Positions 53,831 to 62,750 of a stretch of 64,000 bases of DNA are shown piece by piece. Made by a program: the position numbers and the translations under genes. The stretch lies in assembly GCF_003201835.2 (NCBI RefSeq), contig NZ_CP029289.2, positions 310,001-374,000 of the forward strand, written 5' to 3'. How positions within the stretch are numbered: position 1 is the first letter of the stretch; every line of letters starts with the position of its first letter. Origin of the DNA: Acidianus brierleyi (GTDB lineage: Archaea > Thermoproteota > Thermoprotei_A > Sulfolobales > Sulfolobaceae). The notes under the pieces were generated by a model that saw only the letters and a program-made list of their open reading frames with translations, was not told where the DNA came from and did not search any database.

Positions 53831-54429
53831 ATTAGTTTAACATTTATAGTTTTTTTACCTTCAACCTTTATTTTATCTCCTTTACTGATCTTTAACGGAC
53901 CTATAAAGGCTCCTAAAGAAATATATCCATTCATATCAGATTTTATTAGATCTTTTATAGAATATGAAGGACCTCCTTCTGCAGTGAATTTATCGTTTAT
54001 AGATAATTTAAATATACCAAACGGTGGTTCAATCTCTTTTCCTACATAGAGTCTACCTGCAAAAGCATCGTCTGCTATTATATACTCTTGTGACAGATCC
54101 CATGTATTAAATCTCGTAGCAGGTAGCTCTAGTCCTAAGAAAGTTTTTTCCAATCTTCCATTTTTTACAAGTGCTATTATTTCCACTTCTAGTTTATGGG
54201 TTGGGAACCATAATTCAACATTATCAAAAGTTATCATTTTCTTGGTCAATATGCCTATGACTCCACCTTTAGCTATTTTATATCCTCCAAATCCTTCGTA
54301 AGAAACTAACATATTACTAAACTCTTTCCCTATATCTTTAGCTTCTTCTTGAGTTAAAGGAAAAGGCTCAATAGTTTTTCTTTCTTTATAAGCTTCGAAC
54401 AGAAGTTCGGCTTTATTCATACCACTCAT
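53827..54429 (-). CDS. 2-keto-4-pentenoate hydratase/FAH superfamily protein
   Basis: About 200 residues with the FAH-like fold of MhpD-type hydratases: GGYKIAKGG, a metal-binding acidic strand HKLEVEIIALV, and IIADDAFAGRLYVG. The family hydrates 2-hydroxypentadienoates in aromatic catabolism or decarboxylates oxaloacetate-type acids. The N-terminal ATG at 54468 would overlap the divergent gene start; I chose the ATG at 54429 (MSGMNKAELLFEAY) which has a TATA-like TTTATTTAAC about 27 bases before it. No other degradation genes nearby. Confidence 0.72.
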   Translation of the reverse strand: MSGMNKAELLFEAYKERKTIEPFPLTQEEAKDIGKEFSNMLVSYEGFGGYKIAKGGVIGILTKKMITFDNVELWFPTHKLEVEIIALVKNGRLEKTFLGLELPATRFNTWDLSQEYIIADDAFAGRLYVGKEIEPPFGIFKLSINDKFTAEGGPSYSIKDLIKSDMNGYISLGAFIGPLKISKGDKIKVEGKKTINVKLI

Positions 54430-54466
54430 ACTCAAACTTAATAATTTAGTTAAATAAAATAATTGC

Positions 54467-56185
54467 ATGATAGCGTGTACGAGAGACTGTTATGATACAT
54501 GTATTTTCGACAATAAGTATAAACCTTTGAATATTTTTCCCATAAATGGTTTTACTTGCTCAAGAGGAATTATGGATATAAAAAGAAATTCTATTAATAG
54601 GATAGAGTACCCTATTATTGATGGCAAAGAAGTTTCTTTACATACAGCAATTGAGCAAATAGCGAGAGTGATTAAAGGAGTAGAAGATAAAAGCAAAATT
54701 TTGCACATAGATTATGATGGTAACCAAGGTCTTTTAACTTGGTATTATCCTTCAAGATTATGGAATGTTATAGGAGCTTCTACTACAGACTATTCAATAT
54801 GTAGTCTAGAGGGACATGAGGCAATAAAACAAATATATGGAACAAGTTTTGGTGCATTGCCTGAGGATTTTCTCAAATTTAATACGGTAGTATTTTGGGG
54901 AAGCGAGTCTGCAATAAGTTTTATTCATGGTTGGAAAATTTTGAAGAATAAATTTAAAGTCACAATAGATGTTAGACTAAGTGAAACAGCAAGAAGAAGT
55001 GACAAATATTATATTATAAAACCTGGATCAGATGTCTTTTTAGCAATAGGTATTCTTAAATTCTTATTAAAAAATAAGAAAATTGAAAATATTAAGAACT
55101 TGGATTTATATAATGTTAGTGATATAAGTCAAATAACAGGTATTTCAGAAGATAAAATTGAGGAATTAGCCAATTTTTATTCAGAAACTAAACCTTTAAC
55201 AATTATAGGTTTTGCGTTAGGAAGGTCATTAAATGGAGGAAATGCTATAAGTACAATCTCTCTTATACCATATTTGCTAGGAATTCAACATGGATTTTTT
55301 TATTCTAATAGTCAAGGCTGGGGAATAGATTTTGATTATCTTAGGGGTCTTCACTTAGCTAGGCCAAGTAAAATAGTAAGCATGGCTGAAATAGGTGATA
55401 AAATAGATGAATTCCAAGTAATATTTGTATGGAATTCTAATCCTATAGTCTCTCTGCCTGGAGGAAATAAGATAGTCGAAAAAGTGAGAGAAGGTAAAGT
55501 TATTTTAATAGTTCATGATCCTTTTTGGTCAGAAACTGCAAAAATAGCTAACATAGTCATACCAGCATCTACTTTTTTGGAAAAAGAAGACGTAGTGTAT
55601 AGTTATTGGCATCAATATCTAGTTTATAATGAACCTATTTTACCTAAAAAAGGAATCACAGAAATAGAATTTATTAATTTATTATCAAAAGAACTTAATA
55701 TTCAACATAGTTTGCTTGAAGAGTCTCCTTGGAATGCTGTAGATTATTCTTTAAGAAAAACTGGTATTACTGTAGATTTATTAAAAAAGGAGAAAATAAC
55801 GAAAATAACTCCTAAGATTACTTATAATGTTAAAGTAACCATTCCTCATCCTAATGAGTTGATAAAGCCAAGTGGAGATTTCATAGTATATTCTGCCCAT
55901 CCTAATTATACTAATAGCCAATTTAAGGAAGTATATGGGGCAAAAACTGCGGTTATATATAATTCTAGTTTTGAAGGATATGGTTATATAACTTCTACAT
56001 CAGGAAAATTAAAGGTACGATTTAAAAAAGATAATAAAATACCGTCTGGAGTATATTTTGTGTTTAAAAATTCATTATTAACTGATGAAGGGATATCAAT
56101 AAACTCTATTATTCCGTCAAACAAAGGAAAATACGGAGGACCGTTACTTAACGTTAATTTAAAAATAGATTTTCTTAAAAATTAA
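54467..56185 (+). CDS. Molybdopterin-dependent oxidoreductase, short DMSO reductase family
   Basis: A 572-residue enzyme with an N-terminal 4Fe-4S motif (CTRDCYDTCIF, then GFTCSRG), the MGD-binding regions VVFWGSESAISF, VIFVWNSNPIVSLPG and VIPASTFLEKEDVV, and a C-terminal beta-barrel (PNYTNSQFKE). It is shorter than most members (650-900 residues). The residue at the Mo-ligand position is not obvious around YSICSLEGHEA. Probable role: anaerobic or sulfur/formate-type redox; substrate unknown. No signal peptide, so cytoplasmic. Divergent from the hydratase; MFS transporter downstream with 46 bases between. Confidence 0.8.
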   Translation: MIACTRDCYDTCIFDNKYKPLNIFPINGFTCSRGIMDIKRNSINRIEYPIIDGKEVSLHTAIEQIARVIKGVEDKSKILHIDYDGNQGLLTWYYPSRLWNVIGASTTDYSICSLEGHEAIKQIYGTSFGALPEDFLKFNTVVFWGSESAISFIHGWKILKNKFKVTIDVRLSETARRSDKYYIIKPGSDVFLAIGILKFLLKNKKIENIKNLDLYNVSDISQITGISEDKIEELANFYSETKPLTIIGFALGRSLNGGNAISTISLIPYLLGIQHGFFYSNSQGWGIDFDYLRGLHLARPSKIVSMAEIGDKIDEFQVIFVWNSNPIVSLPGGNKIVEKVREGKVILIVHDPFWSETAKIANIVIPASTFLEKEDVVYSYWHQYLVYNEPILPKKGITEIEFINLLSKELNIQHSLLEESPWNAVDYSLRKTGITVDLLKKEKITKITPKITYNVKVTIPHPNELIKPSGDFIVYSAHPNYTNSQFKEVYGAKTAVIYNSSFEGYGYITSTSGKLKVRFKKDNKIPSGVYFVFKNSLLTDEGISINSIIPSNKGKYGGPLLNVNLKIDFLKN

Positions 56186-56231
56186 TAGAATAGTTTATTA
56201 GCTTTGTTTTTTGGCTTAAACCGAATATAGT

Positions 56232-57476
56232 TTGATAAATAGAGATACTAGATGGATGTTCTCAGCTTTATTTTTTGGTATAGTTAATGGTCCATTATCA
56301 ACATTAGTTAGTTTAGAGATACTTAATTTAGGAGGAAACGCAATAGATGTAGCTTACGCTATAACATCAGCAAATGTAGTTCTTATACCAGCATCCATGT
56401 TTTGGGGAATTATTGCAGATAGATATCACTTAAGGAACATAATAATTCTAGGATTTTCGTTATCAACCTTATTTTTATCATTAATGTACTTTACGTATTC
56501 TATACCTCTTTTGACTCTATCTTATTCAATATTTACTTTCTTTAGTGTTGCTTATAGTACTCCAATGAATCTACTAGTTATGGAAACTAGTGAGAAAAGT
56601 AAATGGGCATATAATTTTTCAAGACTCTCAATGTTATCTTCTATAGGTTCTTTAATAGGTCTTATTTTATCCACATTATTAGTTGCAATAATAAGGATAT
56701 TTCAAGTCTATCTTTTTTTAACAATATTTGGAATAATGGCTTTAGGTTCTTCAGTTCTTTATACACCTAAGACTATTATAGGAATAGAAAGGACTAGTAT
56801 GCTACACCATAAGGAGTCATTTTTAACTAGATTAAAAATGATACCGCTTATTTTTCTTCATTTTCCTTCAGTTCATAGTTTCAAGATGTTTAAATTATCA
56901 AGATTATTACGAAAACCTATAAATTATCTTCCTTTGCTTTATCTAGCTATATTTATATTTTATATATCTAGTGGTTTATTTAATACAGTATATCCAGTTA
57001 GCCTTTATCAAGGAAATTTGTCTAAATCTGAAGTATTAGGTATAATAACTGAAGGTATGTTAGCGCAAATAGTTACTTTCCACTTTACCGGTAAATTATT
57101 AGAAAAAATCGACGAAAGAGAAGCTGCCTCTAAAGCTTTACTTTTAAGGGGAGGAAGTTACATAATTTTGGGTATAGTTACTTTATTCCCTAGTCTTCTC
57201 CTTGGTGCAGGAGCAATTTTTTATCCATTAGCAGCAGGTTTGGCATTTTCTACGTATTACTCGGCATCGAATACATTAATTTTTAAGGCAGTTGGAGGTA
57301 GAAGACAAGGTACTACATTAGGAGTATATAGTACATTAGTTGGAATAGCAATGTTTATAGGTTCTTTATTGTCCGGATATATTTCGCATTATTATGGATT
57401 TATAACAGATTTTATTATTGCTGGTACATTATTATTTATATCTAGTTATATATTTAGATATATAGAGGAAGGTTAA
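56232..57476 (+). CDS. MFS transporter
   Basis: A 414-residue major facilitator with about twelve TM helices. It has the loop 2-3 motif GIIADRYHLRN (cf. GxxxDRxGRR). There is a long cytoplasmic loop near residues 185-235 between the two six-helix halves. Substrate unknown. TTG start at 56232; the gene directly abuts the convergent gene at its end. Confidence 0.82.
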   Translation: MINRDTRWMFSALFFGIVNGPLSTLVSLEILNLGGNAIDVAYAITSANVVLIPASMFWGIIADRYHLRNIIILGFSLSTLFLSLMYFTYSIPLLTLSYSIFTFFSVAYSTPMNLLVMETSEKSKWAYNFSRLSMLSSIGSLIGLILSTLLVAIIRIFQVYLFLTIFGIMALGSSVLYTPKTIIGIERTSMLHHKESFLTRLKMIPLIFLHFPSVHSFKMFKLSRLLRKPINYLPLLYLAIFIFYISSGLFNTVYPVSLYQGNLSKSEVLGIITEGMLAQIVTFHFTGKLLEKIDEREAASKALLLRGGSYIILGIVTLFPSLLLGAGAIFYPLAAGLAFSTYYSASNTLIFKAVGGRRQGTTLGVYSTLVGIAMFIGSLLSGYISHYYGFITDFIIAGTLLFISSYIFRYIEEG

Positions 57477-57971
57477 TTACGTTTTCTTCCTACCTCTAAT
57501 AAAACCTATAACTCCTACTGCTATGCCTACAAATATTGTCACTAGGCCTAAAATACTAGCCAATTCGATCAGAGTAATATCGAGGGCGCTAATATATCCA
57601 TAAGAATAATACAAGTTTTGAGAGGTAGTTTGATTATTAGTTATTTGCATTGTTCCTTCTAACGGTCTTATATAATAAATATAAGTATGATTCTCTATAT
57701 TAGACTCAGACACATTGGAAGGTAATCCGCTAACTCTAAGAGGTAGATAAGAAGAGGTATTGTATATTAATACGAACATGCTATTATTATTTTTTCCGTT
57801 AAAATATATATTTGTAGACTCTCCAGGATTTAATGCTACTTCATGTGAATTTTTGATTATTTGCGACGAAATATAATTAGCTTGTTGATATGCTAAAAGA
57901 GGTGATAATACAAATACTAAAACGAGTCCTACTATGGCTATTATTATACCTATCTTAAGTAAAGTATGCAT
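57477..57971 (-). CDS. Membrane-anchored surface protein
   Basis: A 164-residue protein with TM helices near residues 5-28 and 131-157, enclosing about 100 external residues with at least five Asn-X-Ser/Thr sequons (NNS, NTS, NVS, NHT, NQT). The C-terminus is basic and cytoplasmic. It is similar in plan to the protein at 3378-3800. No function recognised. Confidence 0.6.
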   Translation of the reverse strand: MHTLLKIGIIIAIVGLVLVFVLSPLLAYQQANYISSQIIKNSHEVALNPGESTNIYFNGKNNNSMFVLIYNTSSYLPLRVSGLPSNVSESNIENHTYIYYIRPLEGTMQITNNQTTSQNLYYSYGYISALDITLIELASILGLVTIFVGIAVGVIGFIRGRKKT

Positions 57972-58101
57972 TAATATATTACATCTCGTGATTGTCTAAA
58001 ATATTTTATCCTAGTTTTATGTATACTTCTGATTTATCTAATAATATTGATGCAGATAAATATATTGAAAAATATTTGGAAAAATAATAACAATTACTCA
58101 T

Positions 58102-58614
58102 TTAATCTTTCAATTTAGTTAGCTTCTTTTTAAGACCATTTAAACACGCATTACAACATGCATAGTATATTTTTTTACCTCTTTTGTAAATAATAGGTTC
58201 AGATTCAATTTTTCCTCCACAATAATCACAATATAACGAAGTTCTAACAAATCTCTTTCCTAAGGAACGGGCTAATATTACATTTTTTGGTTTTATCTTT
58301 TCAAGTTCATTCTCTATTTCGTTTAGAGTATTGCTTCTAATTAGAGAAATGAAGTCTCCGGAAATAGTTTTATAGCATTCTGTAGATTTACACGAATCAG
58401 TTACAACAAATGCTACTAATTCTTTATCTTTAGCCTCTATAGTAAACTTAACTCCTTTTTTCCTTAAGGAATTTATTATTCTAGAAACTGTTACTCTGCT
58501 TAAACCTAGCTGTTTTGCTATTTTAGCTGCAGGCATTCTAGCGTCTTCCTTTAGTATCTGAAGAACTCTAAATTCTATGTCAGATAGTTTTATTTCGTTT
58601 GTTTCTTCAGACAT
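58102..58614 (-). CDS. Lrp/AsnC-type regulator with C-terminal TRASH domain (CopR-like)
   Basis: A 170-residue regulator. The N-terminal winged HTH reads EFRVLQILKEDARMPAAKIAKQLGLSRVTVSRIINSL. The C-terminal TRASH metal-binding domain has YCDYCGGKIES and YYACCNACLNGL. This is the plan of CopR/CopT, the copper-responsive regulators of Sulfolobus. Cys in SCKSTECYK in the middle domain may add ligands. Opposite it and divergent is a small YHS-domain gene, an expected target. The usual copA ATPase is not next to it. Confidence 0.85.
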   Translation of the reverse strand: MSEETNEIKLSDIEFRVLQILKEDARMPAAKIAKQLGLSRVTVSRIINSLRKKGVKFTIEAKDKELVAFVVTDSCKSTECYKTISGDFISLIRSNTLNEIENELEKIKPKNVILARSLGKRFVRTSLYCDYCGGKIESEPIIYKRGKKIYYACCNACLNGLKKKLTKLKD

Positions 58615-58710
58615 TGATTATAAGTTACATAACGATATTAAAAGTCTAGAGTAAATTGACGAATAGATAATAATCAATAATATTTTATCTCGAATATATA
58701 ACATTAAATT

Positions 58711-58869
58711 ATGATAGATCCTGTATGTGGAATGGAAGTCGACGAAACTTCAATTTATAAGACTATGTATAAAGGTAAACTATACTATTTTTGTAGCAAT
58801 GGATGTAAAAAGGCATTTGAAAAGGATCCTGAAAAATATTTAAGGGAAGGACCTAAAGGAATGCCGTAG
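58711..58869 (+). CDS. YHS/TRASH-domain small metallochaperone-like protein
   Basis: A 52-residue protein: MIDPVCGMEVDE, then KLYYFCSNGCKKAFEKDPEKY, which is the complete YHS domain with the three metal-binding Cys. Such small domains carry copper or other soft metals; CopM next to copper ATPases is a similar case. A TATA-like TATATAAC lies about 15-25 bases upstream. It is divergent from the CopR-like regulator with a 96-base spacer containing AAGTCTAGAGTAA. Too short for many gene finders, but clear. Confidence 0.85.
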   Translation: MIDPVCGMEVDETSIYKTMYKGKLYYFCSNGCKKAFEKDPEKYLREGPKGMP

Positions 58870-58923
58870 TCTACTAAATCATGGGCAACAAATACTTTTG
58901 AATGTAATCAAAACTTTAGAATA

Positions 58924-59184
58924 TCAAGGAATAATCTGTTTTCCAAGCTCTTTTTTTATTTTTTCGAAATTTTCCTTTTCAGTAATTATTACGCTTATAA
59001 AAAACTCATCTCCATAATTATATACTTTGTCTAATACTTTATCAATAATTTTAGATTTATCTTTGCATGATGCTTTTTCTATTCCTACAAGAAAGTATTG
59101 GTCTTCATTTACAAACAAGTAAGCTTCCCCGGTAATCTGCTTTAGTACTTTATAACCCTCATATATACCTTTTGAAACATTCAT
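58924..59184 (-). CDS. Hypothetical small protein
   Basis: An 86-residue mixed alpha/beta protein that I do not recognise, with a single Cys and no obvious motif. It is followed by an unrelated YHS gene in convergent orientation (54 bases apart) and preceded by a gene on the same strand with a 52-base gap. Clean frame, codon use like neighbours. Confidence 0.5.
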   Translation of the reverse strand: MNVSKGIYEGYKVLKQITGEAYLFVNEDQYFLVGIEKASCKDKSKIIDKVLDKVYNYGDEFFISVIITEKENFEKIKKELGKQIIP

Positions 59185-59236
59185 ATTTAATTTATTTTGA
59201 GTTACATACTAAAAATTTTTATCGTTATAGTTCTGG

Positions 59237-59716
59237 TTACAGATATTTAGTGCTGGTTTGCCCTTGCGGTATATTCCCAAAAGTATCAGTAAATTTAAAA
59301 ATTACTAGCATACCTGCATTTCTTACGAAATAAAACGAATTCATGAATTCGTTTGCAGTTAGATTCTCTGCTATTACAACTCGTGTTATTTGAATAATTT
59401 GGGGCACTTCCTGACCCATAGGCAAAAATATTACATCTAATCCCATTTTTAATATATCGTATTTAATTTCATTAATGAATTTTTTTCTATCAGAATCTTT
59501 TAATTCTTTCAATGCGTTTTGATGAGTGGGATGTACTCCTACTCCCATAGCTATAATATAGAAATTACTATTCTCTAGCGGTCTTACAATATCTACCACT
59601 GGTCCTCCTTGTGGTGGAGTCACACTTATGTGGAAAAATTCTTTAGCTTGAGGAGGAGTAAATATTGATAATCCTAATGACTGAATCCAGTTTTTTATTT
59701 CATTATCTAGATCCAT
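59237..59716 (-). CDS. DUF2299-like protein
   Basis: A 159-residue soluble protein resembling the archaeal DUF2299 family: starts with EIKNWIQSLGLSIF and has HISVTPPQGGPVVDIVRP and GVGVHPTHQNALKEL. The fold looks alpha/beta like type III secretion chaperones. Function unknown. Read in the same direction as the Trm9-like gene 24 bases upstream, so it is likely in one operon. Confidence 0.65.
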   Translation of the reverse strand: MDLDNEIKNWIQSLGLSIFTPPQAKEFFHISVTPPQGGPVVDIVRPLENSNFYIIAMGVGVHPTHQNALKELKDSDRKKFINEIKYDILKMGLDVIFLPMGQEVPQIIQITRVVIAENLTANEFMNSFYFVRNAGMLVIFKFTDTFGNIPQGQTSTKYL

Positions 59717-59740
59717 AAATATTAACAGTTAGGTAAATTA

Positions 59741-60340
59741 TTATATCTTATGGTCAATTTTCCTTCCTATACATAGAGAATTATTTGGAAATAATGATTT
59801 AACTCTATAAACTCTATACAATTCTATACCAAATCCATATTTTTTACATAAATAAAGTAATTCCCAAGGGTAAAATAGTCTATAAAACCTATAATATGGA
59901 CTTCCATTAATTACTGTTTTTTTATAAATATGCCTTTTAAATAAATATCTAAACTGGGCTAGCCATACGGTAATAATTATTATACCATTATTTTTAAGAA
60001 CTCTTTTTCCTTCAATTATGGCATTTTCTGGAGAACGTAAATGATGAATAGACGCTATATAAATTAACGTTCTGAAAGATTCGTTTCTGAATGGTAAAAA
60101 CTCCATATCTCCTTGAACTAAATTTTCGCACCCTTTTTTTCTTGATTCTAAAAGTTGTTTTTCCGCTATATCAAGACAGATTACATAACCTTTTATGGCT
60201 GAACAGTTTTGTCCTGATCCACATCCTATATCTCCTGCTGGAAACTCGGTTACATGAATGTTTATAGGTTTTCTTCTATGTACTATATGTTCATAAGCTT
60301 CCTTTGTAAGCTCTTTTTCTTCCACAAGATTATATATCAC
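59741..60340 (-). CDS. Class I SAM methyltransferase, Trm9-like
   Basis: About 199 residues: EHIVHRRKPI near the N-terminus, SAM-binding GDIGCGSGQNC, CLDIAEKQL, QGDMEFLPFRNESF, and IHHLRSPENAIIEGKRVLKNNG. The pattern matches Trm9/KIAA1456-type tRNA methyltransferases, which methylate the cm5U34 made by Elp3. Elp3 is encoded at the right edge of this window. The frame is open to 60421, but that overlaps the divergent hydrolase gene; the GTG at 60340 (or 60325) is more likely. Confidence 0.78.
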   Translation of the reverse strand: MIYNLVEEKELTKEAYEHIVHRRKPINIHVTEFPAGDIGCGSGQNCSAIKGYVICLDIAEKQLLESRKKGCENLVQGDMEFLPFRNESFRTLIYIASIHHLRSPENAIIEGKRVLKNNGIIIITVWLAQFRYLFKRHIYKKTVINGSPYYRFYRLFYPWELLYLCKKYGFGIELYRVYRVKSLFPNNSLCIGRKIDHKI

Positions 60341-60359
60341 TTGAGCATTTTTGATTTTA

Positions 60360-60935
60360 ATGAGAATTCTAGTTTTACATGGAAAAGGATCATCTCCAGA
60401 CAAGATTAAGTGGCTTTCCAAACCATTAGAAGAATTTGGAGAAATTATAGTACCAGATTTTGATTATGAGGTAAAAGAAGGTGTAGAAAAAGCATTAAAG
60501 TATGACTTTGACTGTATAGCAGGTCATTCTAGAGGTGGTACAATAGCGCTAATGTCTAGTGCATTAACAGGCAAATGTTGCATTGCAGTTTCTGCGCCTT
60601 CTGATAGAGTAGAACAAATGAAATATCTATCATCTTTTCCTCAAGATAGCATACAATATAGAAATTACCTTGATTTATCCAAAATATCTATAGAAGATTT
60701 AAAAAAATATTCTCCAATCAACTATGCCGATAAGTTACATAATGTCCTTTTAATTCATGGAAAAAATGATAATATTGTATCTCCTACACATAGCATAAAC
60801 TTATGCAATAAAATAAAGGAAAACGGCGGTAAATGTGAACTTTATCTAATTGAAATGAAACATTCTCCTCCAATGGATAAATACTCAGAACTTGCAGGTA
60901 TTATAAAAAAATGGGTTAAAACTCAGATTTATTAA
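60360..60935 (+). CDS. Alpha/beta hydrolase
   Basis: A 191-residue small serine hydrolase: N-terminal RILVLHGKGSSPDKIKWL, nucleophile elbow AGHSRGGTIAL, then IHGKNDNIVSP (Asp) and MKHSPP (His). It is of the dienelactone hydrolase/YdeN-like size. Substrate unknown. ATG at 60360 is preferred to 60351. Downstream is an MFS transporter, 22 bases after the stop, likely co-transcribed. Confidence 0.85.
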   Translation: MRILVLHGKGSSPDKIKWLSKPLEEFGEIIVPDFDYEVKEGVEKALKYDFDCIAGHSRGGTIALMSSALTGKCCIAVSAPSDRVEQMKYLSSFPQDSIQYRNYLDLSKISIEDLKKYSPINYADKLHNVLLIHGKNDNIVSPTHSINLCNKIKENGGKCELYLIEMKHSPPMDKYSELAGIIKKWVKTQIY

Positions 60936-60957
60936 CTCTGAGTTGTTACTAATTTTA

Positions 60958-62319
60958 ATGCGAGACTCCTTCGGTTGGAAGAACGTAATAATATCAGGAA
61001 TGGGAGTTTTTACAGATGGATATAATTTATATTCGATTTCACTAAGCTCATATTTTATTATACTAAGCATACATTTAACGAATTTAACTCTTGGATTACT
61101 TGTAGCTGGAAGTTACTATGGAGCAGCAATTTCTGCACTCTTCTTTGGAGTAGTTGCAGATAGGATAGGAAGAAAAAGAATGTATGGAATAGATGTAACT
61201 CTCATGGGTATTGGAGCTTTAATGCAGGCTTTTTCAGGGAACTTTGCTGAGCTATTTATTTCAAGGTTAATTTTAGGTATGGGTATTGGAGCAGATTATG
61301 TTCTTTCCCCAATTATAGTAGCAGAAAATTCATCTGCAAGAAATAGAGGTAAAATGATGGTTATTACGTTCGCTGTAATGTGGGGATTAGGTGCTGTTTT
61401 AGCTGCTTTTGTAGAGCAAGTAACGTTAATGCTAGCTCTTCCGGCTAGTCTTATCTGGAGAATTGTCTTAGGTTTCGGAGCTATTCCTGCTCTTTCAGTT
61501 ATTTTACTTAGAAGGAGAATGTATGAGACAATTCTCTTCTTATCTAGAATAAAGCCAGATTATAAGGAAATTAATAGAATAGAGAAGGAAATAAAAAATA
61601 AGATATCTATCAATAAGGATACTTCGTCCTTTATATCAAGGCTAAGATCTTCTGTTTTACTTATTGCCATGTCCTCAATATTATGGTTATTATACGATGT
61701 TTATTCCTCAACTTTTGCTATATACGGTCCTATAACAATAGCCGAAAATTTAGGGCTAACTCCCATAATGTTTACATATGTAGCTCAGTTTATAGCCGGA
61801 ATACCTGGACAATTAATTTGCATTTCTCTAATAGATAAAATTGGAAGAAAACCATTAATAGTAGTAGGTTATAGTGGAGTTGCATTTTGGTTATTTATGT
61901 ACTCTTTGCTTTTATTAGATCCAACTTTATTTGGGGTCTCGCTAGTTAAAGGAGAATTAATAGGTTTTGCTGCAGAGTTAGGGTTTTCTTTCTATTTATT
62001 AAACTATTTATTTTCAGCTATGGGACCTGCATCAATTATAGGATCTGCAATGGTTGCGCCTGAATTAATACCAACAAAAATAAGAGGTACAGGACAAGCA
62101 ATTAATGTGAGTATAGATAGGCTTGCGGCTGCATTAAATATAACTGCTTTTCCTACATTACTATTAAGCTTTGGCTTAGGTGCGGTCGTAGGAATATATG
62201 CATCTATAGCGTTAATATCTAGTCTAATTACATTAATCTTTATACCAGAAACTAAAGGAAAAAGCATAGAAATTATAGAGAAAAAGGAAATTGTAGATAA
62301 AAAAGAAACTGTTTCTTAA
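60958..62319 (+). CDS. MFS transporter (sugar porter/phosphate-type)
   Basis: About 453 residues with twelve TM helices. Motifs: GVFTDGYNLYSISL in TM1, GVVADRIGRKRMYG in loop 2-3, RLILGMGIGADYVLSP in TM4, SLIDKIGRKPLIVVG in loop 8-9, and IFIPETKGKSIEIIE at the C-terminus, as in the sugar porter family. Candidate substrates include sugars, phosphate or organic acids. ATG at 60958 chosen over TTG at 60943. Confidence 0.85.
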   Translation: MRDSFGWKNVIISGMGVFTDGYNLYSISLSSYFIILSIHLTNLTLGLLVAGSYYGAAISALFFGVVADRIGRKRMYGIDVTLMGIGALMQAFSGNFAELFISRLILGMGIGADYVLSPIIVAENSSARNRGKMMVITFAVMWGLGAVLAAFVEQVTLMLALPASLIWRIVLGFGAIPALSVILLRRRMYETILFLSRIKPDYKEINRIEKEIKNKISINKDTSSFISRLRSSVLLIAMSSILWLLYDVYSSTFAIYGPITIAENLGLTPIMFTYVAQFIAGIPGQLICISLIDKIGRKPLIVVGYSGVAFWLFMYSLLLLDPTLFGVSLVKGELIGFAAELGFSFYLLNYLFSAMGPASIIGSAMVAPELIPTKIRGTGQAINVSIDRLAAALNITAFPTLLLSFGLGAVVGIYASIALISSLITLIFIPETKGKSIEIIEKKEIVDKKETVS

Positions 62320-62371
62320 AAAAATATAAAGCCCAGATGCTTAAAAATATTTTTTGTCGAAGTTTAAACTT

Positions 62372-62701
62372 ATGGAGCCGTTCTACTTCAAATCATATGA
62401 TAGGATAGTTGGAGTCGCCCACGACGTTAATGAGTTGGAGAAGGAAATGGATAGGTTATCTAAAGAGGATATTGATTGTTTGGAGTATCATTTGAAGGAG
62501 GGTCATATAGTATCATGGTTGAATTACATAGGTGAGAGGGGTTTGGCTGAGATGTTGAAGGGCGTTAGCGATCCTAAGGAGGCTTTAGCTAGACTTAGAG
62601 AATATAAAGCACTAAAGGTAATACCTAGCTACCCAGACTATAAAGTAGGCCATGAGTATAAGGCTAGTTTTGGCAAAAGAAAATCCAAGAAAAGGTTCTG
62701 A
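62372..62701 (+). CDS. DUF5752-like single-domain protein
   Basis: A 109-residue protein (ATG at 62372) with MEPFYFKSYDRIVGVA, CLEYHLKEGHIVSWLNYIG and GLAEMLKGVSD. The order aromatic strand, then YH motif, then W-hydrophobic and LA patch is the same as in each half of the DUF5752 protein next to treT (21643-22299). It lacks the second half and has a very basic tail (FGKRKSKKRF) that could bind nucleic acid. Codon use is more GC-rich than that of its neighbours. Alternative: an unrelated small protein. Confidence 0.55.
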   Translation: MEPFYFKSYDRIVGVAHDVNELEKEMDRLSKEDIDCLEYHLKEGHIVSWLNYIGERGLAEMLKGVSDPKEALARLREYKALKVIPSYPDYKVGHEYKASFGKRKSKKRF

Positions 62702-62723
62702 TTTTTTCTAAAAAGTCTTTTTT
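62702..62723 (+). terminator. Double T-run terminator
   Basis: Two runs of six T (62702-62707 and 62718-62723) directly follow the stop codon of the DUF5752-like gene and separate it from elp3, as expected of archaeal intrinsic termination. Confidence 0.5.
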
Positions 62724-62750
62724 CTTAGATTCAGCATAGTTTTAGTTATA

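Noticed and set aside
58019..58087. 22-codon ORF in the gap before the CopR-like gene
   Set aside because: Too short, very AT-rich, no recognisable motif; could arise by chance.
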